DNA of 64,000 bases from Rehmannia glutinosa (Eukaryota; Streptophyta; Magnoliopsida; Lamiales; Orobanchaceae): contig CM071933.1 in assembly GCA_016081115.2 (NCBI GenBank), positions 60,774,660 through 60,838,659 of the forward strand. The letters run 5' to 3'. Each line of letters begins with the position of its first letter. Positions within the stretch are counted from its first letter, which is position 1. Made by a program: the position numbers and the translations under genes. The notes beneath the pieces are model-generated. The model was not told where the DNA came from. It saw only the letters and a program-made list of their open reading frames with translations, and searched no databases. This document shows, one piece after another, positions 60,532-64,000 of the stretch.

Positions 60532-62259
60532 TGATAAGGGTCTTTTTATGCATGTTTTATGTGTATATTTGAGTAGAATTCGAGTTATTTTATTGTTAGT
60601 TTTGTAAATTTTTGATTGTACATAGTTCATATTACTCTGAGGTGCTTTTATTGATGTAGATTGACCATTCGGGGCTAATTTTGGTGAATTTCGGACCATG
60701 GATTCATGTCAAAACATATCGGGGAGTTTAAGGATGCAAAAACGCTCGAAATTCCAAGCCAAACGCGTCATTTCGGGGCCTTTTTGGTCCAACACGGGCA
60801 TGGGGTGTCGGGCAACACGGCCGTGTTCCGCCAGGAGCTAAAAACTCGATTTTTTTCGCACAAAACAGCCTACGACACGGCCTGGCCGTGTTCCCCAACA
60901 CGGCCGTGTCCAGAGACACGGCATGGCCGTGTTGGGAAGCACGACCATGTTTCCCTGATTCCATGTGTGATAAAACAGCACGTCCCGGCCGTTCTGGGCG
61001 ACACGGGCGTGTCCGGGGCACTTTTCTCGCAACTTTTCCAAATAAAATTATGGAAAACTCACCTACCAAGCTTGTTGACCACTTTTATACACCTTTAACA
61101 CCCAATCTTGTTGCTACATGTCCCCATATTCCCTCAATCATCAATTGAGTACAAGAATTCACCAACCAACAATGAAAGTGGAGGCAATTGTTTAACAAAA
61201 GATAACATTATTGATGTGTTCTTTCACAAAAATGATGTCTATAAAAGGCAAGAGTTTGAGTTGGGAAGGATATTCCATTCATTGTATATTCATTGATTCA
61301 TTCTCTCTAAGTTACAAAGCAAAATACATTGAGAGAAGAAAAGAGAGGTAGAGTTGGAAGTTGAAGAGCATTAAAGGAGAAGGCTTGAGCTCAACATCAT
61401 CAACCAAGGAGGAAGTCTTGTATTGGTCTTGAATAAGAGCTAAGTACACCATGTCCATTTTATTCAAATCATCTTGTGTAGTATACTCTTTTATCAAAGC
61501 CATGTGTAGCTAAACTCCTAGTGCTTGAATGTAATGAACTCTAGAATGGATTTGTGATTAAGGTGTGTATGTTTTTAATAAAATCTTCATATTTTGTGTG
61601 ATTCACTTATATTATGCTTCGTTCATTCGAATTGATATATGCGCAATATTGATTTGAAGTTTATTTTTCATCCGGGAAATCGAGAGATTCATGGTGAAAT
61701 AGAACCTATATAAGTGAAAAGAGTTGCATGCAATCCTAAATATAGGACAACATAAATCTTCTGGATTAGGGTCAAACCTAATATGAGAATTCACAAATCG
61801 TTATAATGTTGTCTTGGGGGTTTTAACTAGAAAGAGATTTCAGTTAATCAACTTGAGATTAGAAGTTTTTCGCCTTGAGAAAGGGTTTAACTTAAATTGG
61901 GAATTTCTACGGTCCACAAGACACGAGATTTTATTAAAAGAGGTTGGTTTTTGCTTAAGGGCTTACGGTTGTATTTTTAACTTGTCAAATCACAAAACAT
62001 TCTAGAGGGATTTACATTCAAACATATTTCTATCTTTTGATTTCTTATTTTACAAATCTTTCTTCATTTTTACAATTTATAATTTATTTTCCTTTTTCAT
62101 CAAACAAAAACTCTAAAAATTGTTAGATTAAATAACAAAAAGACGGTAATTATTAGTACTTACAATCCTCGTGGGAATGACACTCGGTACTCAGTAATCT
62201 ATACTATAAAACGATAGGTGCACTTGCCTACAGTTTTAAAGGTAGCTTTTGAGCCATCA
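60532..62259 (+). repeat. 3' LTR of element B
   Basis: It is almost identical to the 5' LTR, with TATA tataaaagg at 61240-61248. It contains about 41 extra bases (about 60881-60921) consisting of another cctggccgtgttccccaaca-type unit, which accounts for its greater length. Confidence 0.93.
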
Positions 62260-62391
62260 CATAACAAGGTTCTTGTTTTGCTAAGCAACGGGTCGAGGTT
62301 TCCACCATCTTTAACCAAACTAGTGAAGATCTTGGGTTAACAACATATTGTTGTTGGATCGTATGCATAGTTGTTGCTGGAGTTCACATCA
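62260..62391 (+). repeat. 3' LTR of element A, right part
   Basis: It begins with the second cataa copy (62260-62264) and continues as the LTR (acaaggttcttgttttgcta) to CA at 62391, followed by the target duplication aaacc of element A. Confidence 0.9.
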
Positions 62392-62424
62392 AAACCGTTA
62401 TTTTGGACTAATTGTATCCAGCCG

Positions 62425-63138
62425 TAGGGATGGCAACGGGGCGGGTTTGGGGCGGGTTTGGCCAAACCCGGGACCCGCCCCGCCAAGGAGAAGTAAGACT
62501 CGCGACCCGCCCCGCCTCAAGACCCGCCCCGCCCCGCCCCGCCTCAAAACCCACCGGGGCGGGTCTAGACCCGCTAGACCCGCCAAATATATTTTTTAAT
62601 TTATAATAATTTATATTTTTCTATTTATGGCCAATTTTTCAAAAGTAATCAAATGCCAATAGGTTAAAAAATAAATAAATATAATTATGCAACTTATTAT
62701 AACTATTTTTTTAGAATTGGCTACTATTAAGATTTATTTTAAAAAACAAATACTATTAAACTACATAGTACTCAACTAATACTTAAAATAAATATTCAAA
62801 GTAGAATATTACAAGATATTATATTAGTAAATTAAACTTTAAAAGTAAATAATATTATATTAGTACTCAACTAATATTTTTAAACATATAATACTCAAAT
62901 TTTAAAGTAAATAATGCAAAAGAATTTTAATATATATTTAAAATTTTAATATAAATTAACATGCGGGGCGGGTCCGGGGCGGGTCCTATAGGACCCGGGA
63001 CCCGCCCCGGACCCGGGCGGGTTTTGTAACCTTGGACCCGAGACCCGCCCCGGGACCCATTTGTCCGGGTCTAGACCCGCCCCATCATGGCGGGTTTAAT
63101 GCGGGGGCGGGTTTTGACCCGCCCCATTGCCATCCCTA
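62425..63138. mobile_element. hAT-type miniature element, GC-ended family, copy 3 (714 bp)
   Basis: Exact 8-bp duplications tccagccg flank it (62417-62424, 63139-63146). The ends tagggatggcaa and ttgccatcccta are perfect inverted repeats, and the pairing continues through ggggcgggt. Subterminal blocks (62437-62587 and 62960-63125) are built of cgggt / acccgcccc words and are extremely GC-rich. The centre is AT-rich and matches copy 2 at 38338-38890. It has no transposase. Confidence 0.85.
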
Positions 63139-63146
63139 TCCAGCCG

Positions 63147-64000
63147 ATTACAAATTCATTATTGAATCAATTGGATCGGATTTGGTTTTTAAAACATAGG
63201 CAAAATATTATATGCATTACCTAGAATTTGAAATGTAATAAGCCTATTTTTTAAAATTAAATATTTTTGTGCTTAAAGGCTATACTTTATTTGGCTTATC
63301 CTGGGTAAGAATTTCAAAATAAAGCCAGTTAACAAAACAAACAAGGTTCGGATGGTGTATTTAATTCAAGAAGCATCGTGTTTAATACACATTTTACACG
63401 ATGAAATTGCTGTCATCGAAAACCACAAGAAAAGTATTTCTATAGAAATATAAAATGAAAAAAAAGGTAGAAAGTATTTGTAGGCTCCAACGCTTAATAA
63501 AGCCCAGGACCAGCCTATCGGTTATTATTACGTCTACCCAAACCAATATTTAGTTGGACTTGTCCAAGACAATGAACCCTTTTTCCATGGGCTGTTTCAG
63601 TCCATATTCAGAAGCATTAGTCATCACTCATCAGTGGCCCATATAAGGATTTGCAATCATTTTCCGTTCTCTGGTCAATATTAGAATAGAACTGATGGCA
63701 CGGTTCAAAGTTAGACACGACTCTATGAAAGAACCTTGTGGGATTTTTTCAATCTTTGAAAATAATGGAATAAAATCAAAATCTAATTAGAAAAGCGTGA
63801 AAATAATGAATAATTGAGTTAGGTATTCTTTGCAAATTTTAGAAGAGAAAAATATTAAAACAGAAAAAAGAACAGAAAAGTCCAAATTGGGACTGTAAAA
63901 TATACTATTTACCATGTGCTTCGAGCAACGTAAACTATTATATACTCCTGAAATATAACAACGGAATATATTCCTCTGCTTTAAATATTATATTTTATAC
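63147..64000. other. Intergenic, no gene seen
   Basis: The sequence right of the hAT element has no frame or repeat that I can support. A less AT-rich stretch at 63480-63680 could be upstream sequence of a gene beyond the window. Confidence 0.3.

Larger units (their letters stand above)
54958..62259 (+). mobile_element. Young LTR retrotransposon B (Athila/Tat-like gag-pro element)
   Basis: It is bordered by the exact 5-bp duplication cataa (54953-54957, 62260-62264), inside the 3' LTR of element A. The LTRs are 1689 and 1728 bp, differ by about twenty substitutions by eye (about 1%) and one 41-bp segment, and have TG...CA ends. Its parts are a perfect tRNA-Asp primer site, gag, an aspartic protease, a 1.4-kb noncoding tail and a 3' LTR. 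There is no reverse transcriptase, RNase H or integrase. Element C is an older relative with the same plan. Confidence 0.93.
50825..62391 (+). mobile_element. LTR retrotransposon A (Ty3-type, pol deleted), host of nested element B
   Basis: The 5-bp target duplication aaacc flanks it exactly (50820-50824, 62392-62396). Its 951-bp 5' LTR starts TGATGAG and ends TCA. The 3' LTR starts at 54134, is cut by element B at 54957, and resumes at 62265. Without B and its duplicated 5 bases, the 3' LTR is also 951 bp. The internal region (51776-54133, 2.36 kb) holds gag and protease remnants and then the last stretch of a pol frame. Reverse transcriptase, RNase H and integrase are missing. The LTRs differ by roughly 5% by eye, so A is older than B. 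Confidence 0.9.

Noticed and set aside
62348..62606. Arg/Pro-rich proteins at the left end of the hAT element
   Set aside because: These are translations of cgggt / acccgcccc repeats inside a transposon terminus.

Overview
This is nuclear DNA of a flowering plant, most likely a eudicot. It is very AT-rich and gene-poor, its genes have plant-type GT-AG introns, and it carries typical plant transposable elements (Ty3-type LTR retrotransposons, Helitrons, hAT, Mutator-like, Harbinger-like and CACTA-like non-autonomous elements, and a tRNA-derived SINE). The two recognisable housekeeping-type genes are plant families: a plastid mTERF protein and a plant-type oligopeptide transporter. Nothing in the window identifies a species.

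Genes. Three host genes can be supported. (1) A short secreted glycine-rich protein lies at 7944-8336 (+). (2) An mTERF-family gene, apparently the plastid MTERF4 (BSM/RUG2) orthologue, lies at 40259-41833 (+), with a probable leader intron upstream. As read it is broken by two single-base length changes in T runs, one at the N-terminus and one in the middle. (3) A six-exon oligopeptide transporter (OPT family) lies at 46313-43120 (-). Its deduced product is 746 residues and every exon junction is in frame. Genes 2 and 3 converge tail to tail and form the only gene island. A tiny Gly/Arg-rich ORF at 22939-23238 is doubtful.

Layout. 1-4332: 3' part of an LTR retrotransposon that begins left of the window (element D). 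4333-7830: intergenic repeats around (TA)n tracts. 7830-8590: glycine-rich protein gene. 8602-9175: hAT element. 9310-9830: degenerate tandem array. 10256-11357: 3' part of a minus-strand Helitron that still carries a decayed Rep-helicase fragment. 11358-18317: AT-rich desert with small foldback elements. 18318-22777: Harbinger-like element split by a minus-strand Helitron that contains a ~530-bp tandem repeat. 23941-25383: two small DNA transposons. 25772-36534: old minus-strand LTR retrotransposon (element C) whose left LTR holds a Helitron and a hAT element and whose right LTR holds a SINE. 37387-39360: Mutator-like element with two further elements inside it, ending just before the mTERF leader. 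39361-46680: gene island. 48343-49495: Mutator-like element inside a degenerate array. 50825-62391: LTR retrotransposon A, with LTR retrotransposon B (54958-62259) inserted in its 3' LTR. 62425-63138: hAT element. 63147-64000: no recognised feature.

The most informative structure is the transposon archaeology. Elements A and B have exact 5-bp target duplications, and removing B restores a 951-bp 3' LTR for A, the same length as its 5' LTR. Elements B and C belong to one family (Athila/Tat-like gag and protease, tRNA-Asp primer site in B). Both have an internal region of about 3.85 kb with gag and protease but no reverse transcriptase or integrase. This points to a non-autonomous gag-pro-only family mobilised in trans rather than to one-off deletions. 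All alignments and counts here were made by eye.
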